A DNA stretch of 64,000 bases from Nitrospirillum pindoramense (GTDB taxonomy: Bacteria; Pseudomonadota; Alphaproteobacteria; Azospirillales; Azospirillaceae). Shown in pieces: positions 51,914-63,734 of this stretch. Location of the stretch: contig NZ_VITR01000013.1 of NCBI RefSeq assembly GCF_007827955.1, positions 1-64,000 of the forward strand, in the 5' to 3' direction. The translations under genes and the position numbers were made by a program. Below the pieces are notes generated by a model, which saw nothing but the letters and a program-made list of their open reading frames with translations, searched no databases and had not been told where the DNA came from. The stretch's first letter is position 1; each line of letters opens with the position of its first letter.

Positions 51914-52186
51914 GGGCACCGAAGCGCGCTCGCGGCCACGGCATCAAGAAGCGGTAGGTTTTTAAAGTAAAAGACCCACGATATTGGGGCTCGATGACAG
52001 AATCGCCCATATCTGGTTTTAGACTCGTTGAATCCGGGGGGCGGGAATGTCCAAAGCAGGGACGTGCGTCCCGTGTTTTGGTCTAGTCTGGCGCGGTTTT
52101 TAGGGCCGTGCCGCTTGACGGTTTCGTGGGGAGGGGGTATAAGCCCGGCCTTCCACGGCAAGGGTCGTGTTCGAAAAGGGTTTGTC

Positions 52187-52450
52187 ATGGCTAATCATAA
52201 GTCCGCTGAAAAGCGTATCCGTCAGACGGAAGTCCGTACCGAAGTCAACCGGGCCCGCGTGTCCCGTATCCGTACCTTCGTGAAGAAGGTTGAGCTGGCC
52301 CTGGAAGCCGGCGACAAGAGCGCCGCCGCCGAGGCCTTCAAGCTGGCCCAGCCGGAAATGATGCGCGGCGTGTCCAAGGGCGTGCTGCACCGGAACACCG
52401 TGTCGCGCAAGCTCTCCCGTCTGTCTCTCCGCATCAACGCTCTGGGCTGA
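52187..52450 (+). CDS. rpsT: 30S ribosomal protein bS20
   Basis: 87 residues. [31 protein letters not shown] is the family's basic start and [23 protein letters not shown] its end. It binds 16S rRNA in the body of the small subunit. The position just before dnaA is common in alphaproteobacteria. A strong hairpin terminator follows. Confidence 0.97.
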   Translation: MANHKSAEKRIRQTEVRTEVNRARVSRIRTFVKKVELALEAGDKSAAAEAFKLAQPEMMRGVSKGVLHRNTVSRKLSRLSLRINALG

Positions 52451-52532
52451 TAGCCGGCCCCGGCCAGTGCGCGCGGGTCGCTGACCCGCGCCGTCGAAGT
52501 CGGGGTCTCAGCTCTTGACCGTGGAAGCAAGG

Positions 52533-52573
52533 AGGCCGCGTCCTGCCGGACAACGGCGGGGGCGCGGCCTTTT
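52533..52573 (+). terminator. Terminator after rpsT
   Basis: AGGCCGCG and CGCGGCCT form the base of the stem with further pairing of TGCCG to CGGCG nearer the loop. The hairpin is followed by TTTTCC. Confidence 0.85.
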
Positions 52574-53407
52574 CCTTGTTGGCCCCTCGTTACTGCGTTT
52601 ACCTAACCCTATTCTTCCAGAATAGTCCGAAGGGCCGGTATCGACCGGCGCGCACGAGCATCATTCGGTCTTTTTTGCTTGTTCCCTTTTCGAGCCTATT
52701 GCGACTCCCGAACGGCCCGACTAGCATCTTCCGATGTGCGGGATCGTTCTCCACGATGAAGTAATCAAGCGGCGGGAACGCCTGCGCAAACCGATGACAG
52801 ATGCATCTTGATGATGACGCGTGTCGTTCTACATCATTCTGGCATTGGTGGATTTCTGAATCTTTGAAGAAGATCATGCGTCTGCGGCAGATTCTTTAAA
52901 ATGAATCCCGCAAGGTGCGCGGTTTTGTTTGCGTGGTTAGGTTTTAGTCTGCCTGGTGTTTACACCGGAATGGCGCCGGATGGGGCAGGGGGCATGCCCC
53001 GTGTCCTGGTGCCGGTAAAGTCCGGTGTGGGAAAGGGTGGTCACGGAACCAGCCGGGACAGGGCCGACAACAGGGGCTGACGAAGCGGGGTTGGGACGAT
53101 GTTGGAAGGGTGGGATCCCCCGGGATCGCGCGCCCTTGCGCCAGCGTCGTCTGTTATGCCGGCCTGTCCGGCCCCGATATCTTCGATCCGCCCCTGACGT
53201 CGACCCCAGACCTCCACAGTCTCGAGCGGGGCGTCCAGCCCCGCATGGGACCAAAGGGGGCGACCCGGCGCATGGTTCCGGTCCGAATTGATCCGGTTTG
53301 GGATGGCCCATCGTCGGCCGTCCGTCGTTGGCCCCGGTCCTCATGGCCGGTGCCGTCCAGTGTGGTTGTCCGGGTCCGGAAGGCGTTGGGGCAGGAGCGA
53401 AGCGGGA
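52574..53407. promoter_or_regulatory. dnaA upstream region
   Basis: An 830-bp stretch without a convincing gene; the part to 52940 is AT-rich against the rest. Three GANTC sites (the CcrM methylation site of alphaproteobacteria) lie within 50 bp: 52858, 52890 and 52903, with one more at 52703. An iteron-like site lies at 53010. I see no exact TTATCCACA DnaA box, so this is not an obvious oriC. It should contain the dnaA promoter. Confidence 0.5.
53010..53024 (-). promoter_or_regulatory. RepA-iteron-like site upstream of dnaA
   Basis: TGCCGGTAAAGTCCG matches 14 of 15 positions of the reverse-orientation iteron GGCCGGTAAAGTCCG of the repA origin at 20.2-20.8 kb. It lies 384 bp before the dnaA start. 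Confidence 0.65.
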
Positions 53408-54898
53408 ATGTCGGTTCAGGCATCTCTGGATCAGCAATGGGCGCGCATCAGCGGGCGGCTCAAGGACGAGGTGGGTGAAACCGCGTATCGCAGCTGGCTG
53501 AAGCCGCTGACCGTGGAGGATTTCATCGGCGGCCAGGTGCGCATCGTCGTGCCCACGCGCTTCATGCGCGACTGGATCCGCACCCATTACGCTGACCGCA
53601 TCCGTGCCCTGTGGACGGGGGAGAATCCCGGCGTCCAGTCCGTGGAGATCGTTGTGGCGCCGCCGCGGGGCGACGCTTCTCTGGGCGGTGCCCTCAGCAC
53701 GCTGCCGCGCGGGGCCGCCAATGGCGCCGACGCGGGGCCGCTGGCCGATGGCGCGGCCGCCCCCCTGCCGGCCTATGATAGCGGTGAGGCCGTGGCGTCC
53801 CTGAACGGGGCGGCCGAGGCGCCAGCCCTGCCCGCCTTCATCGCCGGCAACGGCATGGGGGAGGAGCGCGACGACGTGTCGGCGCTACTGGACCCCCGCT
53901 TCACCTTCGAGAATTTCGTGGTGGGCAAGCCCAACGAACTGGCCTTTGCCGCCGCCCGCCGCGTGGCCGACGCCAGCGCCGTGACCTTCAACCCGCTGTT
54001 CCTGTACGGCGGCGTGGGCCTGGGCAAGACCCACCTGATGCATGCCATCGCCTGGCACATCCGCAAGAAGGACCCCGCCCGCCGGGTGATCTACCTGTCG
54101 GCGGAAAAGTTCATGTACCAGTTCATCCGGGCCCTTCGGTACAAGGACACCATGGCGTTCAAGGAGCAGTTCCGCTCCGTCGACGTGCTGATGATCGACG
54201 ATGTGCAGTTCATCAGCGGCAAGGACAGCACTCAGGAAGAGTTCTTCCACACCTTCAACGCGCTGGTGGACCAGAACCGCCAGGTCATCATCTCCGCCGA
54301 CAAGAGCCCGTCCGACCTGGAAGGCATGGAGGAGCGCCTGCGCTCCCGCCTCGGCTGGGGGCTGGTGGCCGACATCCACCCCACCACCTATGAACTGCGC
54401 CTGGGCATCCTGCAGTCCAAGGCGGAACAGATGCGGGTGCAGATCCCCTCGAAGGTGCTGGAGTTCCTGGCTCACAAGATCACGTCCAACGTGCGTGAGC
54501 TGGAAGGCGCCCTGAACCGCATCGTGGCCCATGCCGAGCTGGTGGGCCGTGCCATCACCCTGGAAAGCAGCCAGGAAGTGCTGCACGACCTGCTGCGCGC
54601 CAGCAACCGCCGGGTGACCATCGAGGAAATCCAGAAGAAGGTGGCGGAGCACTACAACATCCGCCTGGCGGACATGAGTTCCGCCCGCCGTGCCCGTGCC
54701 GTGGCCCGCCCCCGCCAGGTGGCGATGTACCTGTCCAAGCAGCTGACAGCCCGGTCCCTGCCCGAGATCGGCCGCAAGTTCGGCGACCGCGACCACACCA
54801 CCGTGATGCACGCCGTGCGCAAGGTGGAGGAGCTGTGCGCCACCGACCCGACCTTCTTCGAGGACGTGGAACTGCTGCGCCGCATGCTGGAAGGCTGA
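53408..54898 (+). CDS. dnaA: Chromosomal replication initiator DnaA
   Basis: 496 residues. Domain I is at 1-75 ([23 protein letters not shown]). A long Ala/Gly/Pro-rich domain II linker follows to about 155. The AAA+ core has [14 protein letters not shown] (Walker A, about 200) and [11 protein letters not shown] (Walker B, about 262). Domain IV has the DnaA-box helix [15 protein letters not shown] and the signature [16 protein letters not shown]. The ATG at 53408 is set by AGGAG nine bases upstream and by the family start; the frame is open 40 codons further. The linker is longer than in E. coli. Confidence 0.97.
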   Translation: MSVQASLDQQWARISGRLKDEVGETAYRSWLKPLTVEDFIGGQVRIVVPTRFMRDWIRTHYADRIRALWTGENPGVQSVEIVVAPPRGDASLGGALSTLPRGAANGADAGPLADGAAAPLPAYDSGEAVASLNGAAEAPALPAFIAGNGMGEERDDVSALLDPRFTFENFVVGKPNELAFAAARRVADASAVTFNPLFLYGGVGLGKTHLMHAIAWHIRKKDPARRVIYLSAEKFMYQFIRALRYKDTMAFKEQFRSVDVLMIDDVQFISGKDSTQEEFFHTFNALVDQNRQVIISADKSPSDLEGMEERLRSRLGWGLVADIHPTTYELRLGILQSKAEQMRVQIPSKVLEFLAHKITSNVRELEGALNRIVAHAELVGRAITLESSQEVLHDLLRASNRRVTIEEIQKKVAEHYNIRLADMSSARRARAVARPRQVAMYLSKQLTARSLPEIGRKFGDRDHTTVMHAVRKVEELCATDPTFFEDVELLRRMLEG

Positions 54899-55110
54899 CG
54901 CCGTTCCGCGTCCCCCGTGCCCCCCTTTCGGACAGGGGGCGACTCGGCCATCCGACAGCCCCTGGAACCGGTCGAAAACGCTGTCGCCCGGCGGGGCTTG
55001 TGCTATGGTGTGCACCCCTTTTTCCGGGCCCTGTGGGGGGGCTTTGGGGAATTCAAGGCAAACACTCAGCCGCGCCCAAGGGGGCGACGGGTCAGCACAA
55101 GCGGAACGGC

Positions 55111-56235
55111 ATGAAGATCACCATCGAACGCGCGGCTTTGCTCCGGTCTCTCGGTCATGTTCAGAGCGTGGTGGAGCGTCGGAACACCATTCCGATCCTG
55201 TCCAACGTGCTGCTGAAGGCGGAAAACGGCGAACTGGCGCTGACCGCCACCGACATGGATCTGGAGATCGTGGAATCCGTGCCGGCCGACATCGCGCGCC
55301 CCGGTTCCGCCACCGCCCCCGCCCACACCCTGTATGACATCGCCCGCAAGCTGCCGGACGGCAGCCAGGTGGAACTGGACTTCACCGCCGACACGCTGAC
55401 CCTGCGGTCCGGCCGGTCGCAGTTCCGCCTGGGCGCCCTGCCGGTGGAAGACTTCCCCGTCATGGCCGGCGGCGACACCGGCCACCGCTTCACCCTGTCG
55501 GCCAACGACCTGAAGATGCTGGTGGACCGCACCAAGTTCGCCATCTCCACGGAGGAGACGCGCTACTACCTGAACGGCATCTACCTGCATGCCTCCAAGG
55601 CCAAGACCGGCGCCGCCGAGATCCCGGTGCTGCGCGCCGTGGCCACCGACGGCCACCGCCTGGCCCGGGTGGAGATGGCCCTGCCGGACGGCGCCAGCGG
55701 CATCCCCGGCGTCATCATCCCGCGCAAGACCGTGATCGAGGTGCGCAAGCTGCTGGACGAGGCGGCGGACCGCATCGAGGTCCAGCTGTCCGACACCAAG
55801 GTGCGCTTCGCCTTCGACAGCATCGTGCTGACCAGCAAGCTGATCGACGGCACCTTCCCGGACTATGAGCGCGTCATCCCCACGGGCAACGACAAGGTGA
55901 TGGAGGTCAACGCCGGCCAGTTCGCCGCCGCCGTCGACCGCGTCGCCACCATCTCCACGGAAAAGAGCCGGGCGGTGAAGCTCAGCCTGGACCGCGGCAT
56001 CCTGACCCTCTCGGCCTCCAGCCCCGAGGCCGGCTCGGCCACGGAAGAGATCGAGGTCAGCTACGACAACACGGCGCTCGAGATCGGCTTCAACAGCCGC
56101 TACCTGCTGGACATCACCCAGCAGATCGAGGGCGAGGGCGTGCGCTTCACCCTGGCCGACGCAGGCTCGCCCACCGTGGTGCGCGACGTGGCCGACGGCT
56201 CGGCCCTGTACGTCCTCATGCCGATGCGCGTCTGA
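55111..56235 (+). CDS. dnaN: DNA polymerase III beta subunit (sliding clamp)
   Basis: 374 residues of three similar domains. MKITIERAALLRSLGHVQSVVERRNTIPILSNVL is the usual start, ATDGHRLARVEMALP the middle landmark and YVLMPMRV the end (family consensus Y-V-(L/V)-M-P-(M/L)-R). It tethers polymerase III to DNA. The gene follows dnaA by 212 bp, which probably contains its own promoter. Confidence 0.97.
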   Translation: MKITIERAALLRSLGHVQSVVERRNTIPILSNVLLKAENGELALTATDMDLEIVESVPADIARPGSATAPAHTLYDIARKLPDGSQVELDFTADTLTLRSGRSQFRLGALPVEDFPVMAGGDTGHRFTLSANDLKMLVDRTKFAISTEETRYYLNGIYLHASKAKTGAAEIPVLRAVATDGHRLARVEMALPDGASGIPGVIIPRKTVIEVRKLLDEAADRIEVQLSDTKVRFAFDSIVLTSKLIDGTFPDYERVIPTGNDKVMEVNAGQFAAAVDRVATISTEKSRAVKLSLDRGILTLSASSPEAGSATEEIEVSYDNTALEIGFNSRYLLDITQQIEGEGVRFTLADAGSPTVVRDVADGSALYVLMPMRV

Positions 56236-56283
56236 GGCCGGGCGCACGTGATTGCGGGGCGGCGGTAGCGGTTGCTGGCCAAT

Positions 56284-57540
56284 ATGGGCGCCATGTCCAC
56301 AGACGAGCCGCCCCTGACGGGGACGCCGGCGGGCCCCCTTGATGGGGCCGCGCCCTCGGTCCTTTCCGGGGGCGTGTCCGGGTCCGCTCCCCTTGCGGCC
56401 CTGGCCGTCACGCGCCTGACCGTCACCCGCTTCCGCTCCTACGCCCACGCCCGCCTGCTGCTGGACCGCCGCCCTGTGGCGCTGACGGGCCCCAACGGCG
56501 CCGGCAAGACCAATTTGCTGGAGGCGGTCAGCTTCCTCGCCCCCGGCCGCGGCCTGCGCCGGGCCAAGCTGGGCGATGTGGAGCGGATGCAGGCCCCGGA
56601 CGAGTCCTGGGAGACGCGGGGCTGGGCCGTGGCGGCGGAGGTGGCGACGCCCCTGGGCACGGTGGAGATCGGTACCGGCCGCGACCCCGCCGGCGCGCCG
56701 GGCAGCGAACGTCGCGTGGTGCATATCGATGGCCGCCCGGCCAAAAGCCAGATGGCCCTGGCGCAATACGTTTCCTGCGTCTGGCTGACGCCGCAGATGG
56801 ACCGCCTGTTCGTGGAGGGGGCCGCCGGCCGCCGCCGCTTCCTGGACCGGCTGGTGTTCGGCTTCGATCCGGACCATGCCGGCCGGCTCAGCCGCTTCGA
56901 ACAGGCCATGCGTGACCGCATCCGCCTGCTGCGCGAGGGGGGCGACCCCGCCTGGCTGACGGTGCTGGAGGACCAGATGGCCACCAGCGGCGTCGCCGTG
57001 GCCGCCGCCCGCCGCGATGTCACCGCCCGCCTGGCCGCCGCCTGCCGGCGGGGCGTGGGCCCGTTTCCAGCACCCGGCCTGGCGCTCACCGGCACGGTGG
57101 ACTCCTGGCTGGCCGACCGGCCGGCGCTGGAGGCGGAGGACACGCTGCGCCGGGCCCTGGCGGAGTCGCGGCGCCTCGACGCGCACGCCGGCACCACCAC
57201 CGTGGGCCCGCACCGCAGCGACTTGGCCGTGACCTACCTGGCCAAGGGCATCCCGGCGGAACTGGGCTCCACGGGGGAGCAGAAGGCCCTGCTGATCGCC
57301 ATCGTCCTGGCCAACGCCCGGCTGATGGCGGCGGAGGGGGCGGCACCGCCCCTGCTGCTGCTGGACGAGGTGGCGGCCCATCTGGACGCGGAGCGGCGCA
57401 CCGCCCTGTTCCAGGAGGTGCTGGCCACCGGGTCCCAGGCGTGGATGACCGGCACCGACGCCGCCACCTTCGCCGAGCTGGGCACGGCGGCGACCCATGT
57501 GCGGGTCGCGGACGGCGGTGCCGTGGCGGGGGCGGGATAG
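56284..57540 (+). CDS. recF: DNA replication and repair protein RecF
   Basis: About 418 residues. LTVTRFRSYAHARLLLDRRPVALTGPNGAGKTNLLEAVSFLAPGRGLR holds the Walker A motif of the SMC-like ATPase. ELGSTGEQKALLIAIVLANARL is the signature motif, and LLLLDEVAAHLDAERRTALF is Walker B with the D-loop. It loads RecA at gaps. The first 40 residues before LTVTRF are Pro/Ala/Gly-rich and not conserved; starts at 56272 (TTG), 56284 or 56293 are all possible. Confidence 0.95.
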   Translation: MGAMSTDEPPLTGTPAGPLDGAAPSVLSGGVSGSAPLAALAVTRLTVTRFRSYAHARLLLDRRPVALTGPNGAGKTNLLEAVSFLAPGRGLRRAKLGDVERMQAPDESWETRGWAVAAEVATPLGTVEIGTGRDPAGAPGSERRVVHIDGRPAKSQMALAQYVSCVWLTPQMDRLFVEGAAGRRRFLDRLVFGFDPDHAGRLSRFEQAMRDRIRLLREGGDPAWLTVLEDQMATSGVAVAAARRDVTARLAAACRRGVGPFPAPGLALTGTVDSWLADRPALEAEDTLRRALAESRRLDAHAGTTTVGPHRSDLAVTYLAKGIPAELGSTGEQKALLIAIVLANARLMAAEGAAPPLLLLDEVAAHLDAERRTALFQEVLATGSQAWMTGTDAATFAELGTAATHVRVADGGAVAGAG

Positions 57541-57660
57541 CCCGCCCGGCCCTTCAGGACCCCTGTGGGGGATTCCCCCTGCGAGGGATTCAGCGGAGTG
57601 GGGGCAGTGTTCCCCCTTGGTAATGACGGTTTTGCCCCTGGGCGACGCGATATCTGGTAG

Positions 57661-60192
<2,532 letters not shown>

Positions 60193-60216
60193 TCCGGTTC
60201 AGGTGTTGTGAGCTGA

Positions 60217-60255
60217 CCCATAGCGGGAGAAACAGTGGTTTTCTCACGCTATGGG
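60217..60255 (+). terminator. Hairpin after gyrB
   Basis: CCCATAGCG-G-GAGAAA-C pairs with G-TTTTCTC-A-CGCTATGGG, about 17 base pairs with one mismatch around a 4-base loop. It begins 25 bp after the gyrB stop. There is no T-run close behind. Confidence 0.65.
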
Positions 60256-60439
60256 CCTTGGGTTTCAGGGCCGCTTTTTCGCCGCCGTCGCTGCGGCTGA
60301 AGGGCTAAGGAGGAGCGAGCCGGCTTCACCGGGGCCGGCCTCACGCGCATTTTTATCGGGCCGTCTGCATCCGCCCGGCCTGTCCAGACGTAAGGCGTAG
60401 GACGCCAATCCGTAGTGGGCAGATTCCGGGAGACATGCC

Positions 60440-60772
60440 ATGCGCCACCTTGCCGCTGTTGTTGTGACGTTGACCCTGGGCTTGGGGACGGCCCAGGCGG
60501 CCACCGTCGTCGTCACACAGAAGAATCATGCCTTCGTGCCGAGCAAGATTGAGATCGCCACGGGCGACACCATCCTTTTCCGCAACGAGGATACGGTGCC
60601 GCACCAGGTCGTTTCCCACACGCCGATATTTCAATTCGACCTTGATCTTGAGCGCCCCGGCGAGGAGCGGTCCCAGGTTTTCACTCAGCCGGGGACGATC
60701 GTCGTCGGCTGCGACCTCCACAGCAATATGGAAGTGATCGTGACCGTCACGCCGGGCCCCGCAGGAAAGTAG
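60440..60772 (+). CDS. Periplasmic cupredoxin (plastocyanin/azurin-like)
   Basis: 110 residues: a signal peptide (MRHLAAVVVTLTLGLGTAQAA) and a single blue-copper domain. The ligands are readable: His in EDTVPHQVV, then Cys, His and Met in GCDLHSNMEV, i.e. the C-x2-H-x2-M spacing of short-loop cupredoxins. It should carry one type 1 copper and transfer electrons in the periplasm. It stands alone, convergent with the anti-sigma gene, and starts a set of envelope genes related to stress. Confidence 0.87.
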   Translation: MRHLAAVVVTLTLGLGTAQAATVVVTQKNHAFVPSKIEIATGDTILFRNEDTVPHQVVSHTPIFQFDLDLERPGEERSQVFTQPGTIVVGCDLHSNMEVIVTVTPGPAGK

Positions 60773-60788
60773 GCGAGCCGCCGCCCCC

Positions 60789-61484
60789 TCAGGGGAGGCG
60801 GCGCATGGCGCCGGAATATAGGACGGGCCCGGTTGGGGCCCCGGTCGGCGAGCCGCCCTTGGGCTCCAGGCTGATGGCCAGCACCAGCTTGCCGCTGCCA
60901 GCCAGGGCCTTGTCGGCGACCGGAAGCACCCGCCCTGGTGCGATCACCCCCACCGCCCGCGGCGGGGCGCCATCGGCGATCAGCCACAATTCCAGATCCC
61001 GGTCGGCTGGTGTGGTCACACCCGCCAAGGCGACGGGCTCCAGCCACCGTCCCCTGCCTTCAACCAACCAGCCGACGCGGCCATCGCTGGCGGCGGTCAA
61101 GAGCGCCATGTAGCGGGGCCCATCCCCGCGTAGGGCGGCGGGCACGAGCAGCGTGACGGTGAGAAGTGCGGCGGCGGCACCCGCCGTCATCCACCGCCAG
61201 ACGGGTGGGGCATTCCATTGCCGCCGCAGCCACGCCCGCCAGCCCGGTACAGCCGCCGGTGGAAGCTGCGCCTCGATCCTTCGCCACAGCGTCGCGGGCG
61301 GCGCCACCGCCGGCACCGCCGCCAGAAGGGGGGCCAGCCGTCTTTCCCAATCGGCCACCGCGTGTCGCAAGGCGCCATGGCCGGGCAGGGCGTCCGCCAC
61401 CGCCTTGGCCTGCTGGGCGTTCAAGGTGCCCAGCACGTATTCGCCAGCCAGGAGATCCAGTTCCTCGAAATCGTCCGGAATCAT
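60789..61484 (-). CDS. Anti-sigma factor, RskA/ChrR-type membrane protein
   Basis: About 231 residues. The N-terminal cytoplasmic part (DFEELDLLAGEYVLGTLNAQQAKAVADAL, then LRHAVADWERRLAPLLAA) is the anti-sigma domain of the RskA kind without zinc ligands. A single transmembrane helix follows (MTAGAAAALLTVTLLVPAAL). The C-terminal RskA domain is periplasmic (RDLELWLIADGAPPRAVGVI). It should hold the ECF sigma factor encoded just upstream, with which it overlaps by four bases (ATGA). Proteolysis on an envelope signal would free the sigma factor. Confidence 0.87.
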   Translation of the reverse strand: MIPDDFEELDLLAGEYVLGTLNAQQAKAVADALPGHGALRHAVADWERRLAPLLAAVPAVAPPATLWRRIEAQLPPAAVPGWRAWLRRQWNAPPVWRWMTAGAAAALLTVTLLVPAALRGDGPRYMALLTAASDGRVGWLVEGRGRWLEPVALAGVTTPADRDLELWLIADGAPPRAVGVIAPGRVLPVADKALAGSGKLVLAISLEPKGGSPTGAPTGPVLYSGAMRRLP

Positions 61485-62092
61485 GGCGCCAAACACTCCT
61501 TCAAGGAAGCGAGCCCGCGTCTTATCCATGACTTGACCGTGCCCAGGGGCGTGGCCAGGTGCTCGGCCACTTGCGCATGGGATAGGCCGTTGACGAAAGC
61601 CAGGGTGATGGCGCTGCGGCCCTTGTCATCCAATCGTTCCAGGCAGCGGCGCAGCCGGACGGCGTCGCGGGCGGTTTCCAGAAGCTCCAAGGGGCCGGGG
61701 CCGTCGTCGACGCCGTCCGGTATGGTATCAACCAGCGTTTCGCGCCCCAGACGCCGGGCCATGTCGAGTGCGCGGTAGCGCACGATGGATGCCATCCAGC
61801 CACCGCCTGAACCCATGGTCGGGCTGAAGCTGGCGGCGTTCCGCCAGATCTGCACAAAGGCGTCCTGAACGGCATCGGCCGCCGCATCCGGGCGGCGCAC
61901 GATGCGGAGGGCCAGGCCGTACAGGCGCGGCGATTCCCGTTCATACAGGTGCCGCAGGGCGACGCGGTCGCCACCGGCGACCTGCCTGATCAGCGCGTCC
62001 AGCGTCCCCCCGGCCGCCAGGTCCTTCGGTGTCATGCCGCCCCCGTCACCGGGATTGGGGTGGCGGGATGCCGCCACCGCGTCGTTCCCCAT
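61481..62092 (-). CDS. ECF RNA polymerase sigma factor (SigK-like)
   Basis: About 203 residues. Region 2 is clear (LRHLYERESPRLYGLALRIV, DAVQDAFVQIWRNAASF, GGWMASIVRYRALDMARR). Region 4 reads LERLDDKGRSAITLAFVNGLSHAQVAEHLATPLGTVKSWIRRGLASLKECL. With an RskA-type partner downstream it fits the SigK/RskA group, whose targets include FAS1-domain exported proteins such as the one at 63735. The start at 62092 has AAAGGGG upstream; 62035 is the alternative that begins nearer region 2. Confidence 0.88.
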   Translation of the reverse strand: MGNDAVAASRHPNPGDGGGMTPKDLAAGGTLDALIRQVAGGDRVALRHLYERESPRLYGLALRIVRRPDAAADAVQDAFVQIWRNAASFSPTMGSGGGWMASIVRYRALDMARRLGRETLVDTIPDGVDDGPGPLELLETARDAVRLRRCLERLDDKGRSAITLAFVNGLSHAQVAEHLATPLGTVKSWIRRGLASLKECLAP

Positions 62093-62275
62093 CAGTCGGC
62101 CCCTTTGCGATCCGTCACTTCCTTGCCCGCCCTCCGGGATGCCTTCGGCGCCAGCAGGGCTCGTTCCATCCCCTTTACGGCGCGCTGAGACTTTTGGATG
62201 CGCACGCGCTGCATCCAATCAACCGGCACAGGCGTATGGGCAGGAAACCATCGCAACACCAGGGAGCCTGCTCCA

Positions 62276-63151
62276 ATGAAGTCTCAATTATTAATCGCCT
62301 TGTTGGGGGGGCTGATGGCATGCAGCCTGCCAGCGGTGGCCGCGTCCGACATCGGTGCCGGCGGCAAGCTGACGGCAACGGGCGGTGTGACCCAGCTGGA
62401 AGGGGCGGCCGGCGGCGGCCTGACGCCGTGGGCCCTCATCGGTGGCTACGACACCGGCGATCAGATCCGGCCCAACGCCTTCTACACGCGGGTGCAATCG
62501 GGCAGCTACCACCTCAACGCCTATGGGGCCATGGTCGGATTGTATGACCGCGTGGAGTTGTCCTTCGCCCGTCAGTCCTTCGATACCGAGGACGTTGGCG
62601 GCCTGTTGGGTCTGGGCAAGGGGTACACCTTCAACCAGAACATTGTCGGCGCCAAGGTCCGCGTGGCCGGCGATGCCATTCTGGATCAGGACAGCTGGCT
62701 GCCGCAGATCGCCGTCGGTTTGCAGTACAAACATAATGACCGGGGCGCCGTTCTGCGGGCGATCGGCGCCCGCCACGACAGTGGTACGGACTTCTATATC
62801 TCCGCCACCAAACTTTTCCTGGCTCAAAGCCTGTTGGTGGACGGCACGGTGCGGTTCACCAAGGCCAACCAGATCGGCATTCTCGGCTTCGGCGGCAAGG
62901 ACGACGACTACCACGTCGAGCCCGAAGGCAGCGTCGCCTACCTCCTGTCCCGCAACTTCCTGGTGGGCGCCGAATACCGCAAGAAGCCCGATAACCTGGC
63001 CATCGCCCATGAGGACGATTGGTACGACCTGTTCGTCGCCTGGGTTCCCACCAAGAACGTCTCGCTGACCCTGGCCTTCGCGCCGTTGGGCAACATCGTC
63101 ATCCGTGACCATCAGAACGCGGCCTACCTGTCCCTTCAGGTCGGATTCTGA
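62276..63151 (+). CDS. DUF3034 outer-membrane protein
   Basis: 291 residues with a signal peptide (LLIALLGGLMACSLPAVAA). The mature protein has KLTATGGVTQLEGAAGGGLTPWALIGGYDTGDQI and GLYDRVELSFARQSFDT, matching the DUF3034 family, followed by beta-hairpins ending SLQVGF, a terminal Phe typical of outer-membrane barrels. Function unknown. It is divergent from the sigma operon (183 bp) and heads a row of exported genes that may be its targets. Confidence 0.85.
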   Translation: MKSQLLIALLGGLMACSLPAVAASDIGAGGKLTATGGVTQLEGAAGGGLTPWALIGGYDTGDQIRPNAFYTRVQSGSYHLNAYGAMVGLYDRVELSFARQSFDTEDVGGLLGLGKGYTFNQNIVGAKVRVAGDAILDQDSWLPQIAVGLQYKHNDRGAVLRAIGARHDSGTDFYISATKLFLAQSLLVDGTVRFTKANQIGILGFGGKDDDYHVEPEGSVAYLLSRNFLVGAEYRKKPDNLAIAHEDDWYDLFVAWVPTKNVSLTLAFAPLGNIVIRDHQNAAYLSLQVGF

Positions 63152-63179
63152 GCGCCATCACCCAAAAGGAAATGTTCCG

Positions 63180-63629
63180 ATGAGCCATCTCTCGCGCCTG
63201 GCCAAGCCCATGGCCACCGTTTGTCTCGCCCTGTCCCTCGCCACCTTCCTCACGGGCCCCGCGGCCAAGGCTGATGAGGCCACCTTCCAGGCGTTCGGCG
63301 GCAAGGCCGGCTTGCAAAGCCTCATGGAGGACTTCATGACCAACCTGCTGGCGGATCCCCGGACGCGGCCCTTCTTTGAGAAGGCCAATCAAACCCGCGT
63401 CAAGGCGCAATTGGTCGACCAATTTTGCCAGGCTCTCGGCGGTCCGTGCCAATACAAGGGTTTGGACATGAAGTCCGCCCACCAGGGCTTGCCCTCCATC
63501 ACGCGGGAGCATTTCAACGCCTTGGTGGAAGACCTGCAGGACGCCATGGACAAGCATAAGGTCCCGTTCAGCGCCCAGAACAAGCTGTTGGCGGAGCTGG
63601 CCCCCCTGCACCGGGATATTGAGCACTAA
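63180..63629 (+). CDS. Exported group 1 truncated hemoglobin
   Basis: 149 residues. A signal peptide (LAKPMATVCLALSLATFLTGPAAKA) precedes a 2-on-2 globin: TFQAFGGKAGLQSLMEDFMTNLLADPRTRPFF, VKAQLVDQFCQALGGPCQYKGLDMKSAHQGL with the heme-ligand His in AHQGL, and FNALVEDLQDAMDKHKVP. Export is notable since most truncated hemoglobins are cytosolic; a role against nitric oxide or peroxide in the periplasm is inferred. It is 28 bp after the DUF3034 gene. Confidence 0.87.
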   Translation: MSHLSRLAKPMATVCLALSLATFLTGPAAKADEATFQAFGGKAGLQSLMEDFMTNLLADPRTRPFFEKANQTRVKAQLVDQFCQALGGPCQYKGLDMKSAHQGLPSITREHFNALVEDLQDAMDKHKVPFSAQNKLLAELAPLHRDIEH

Positions 63630-63734
63630 GTCCGCCCCGCGCGGTCGAGACGCCGGCCACCCCATCCGTGTGGGGTGATTCCCGGCAGGCTTTCTCAGCA
63701 ATCCCGATTTTCTCAAGATTAGAATCAAGGAAAA

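Noticed and set aside
52599-52877. 92-codon minus-strand frame before dnaA
   Set aside because: No family similarity or ribosome binding site, and it lies in a likely control region.
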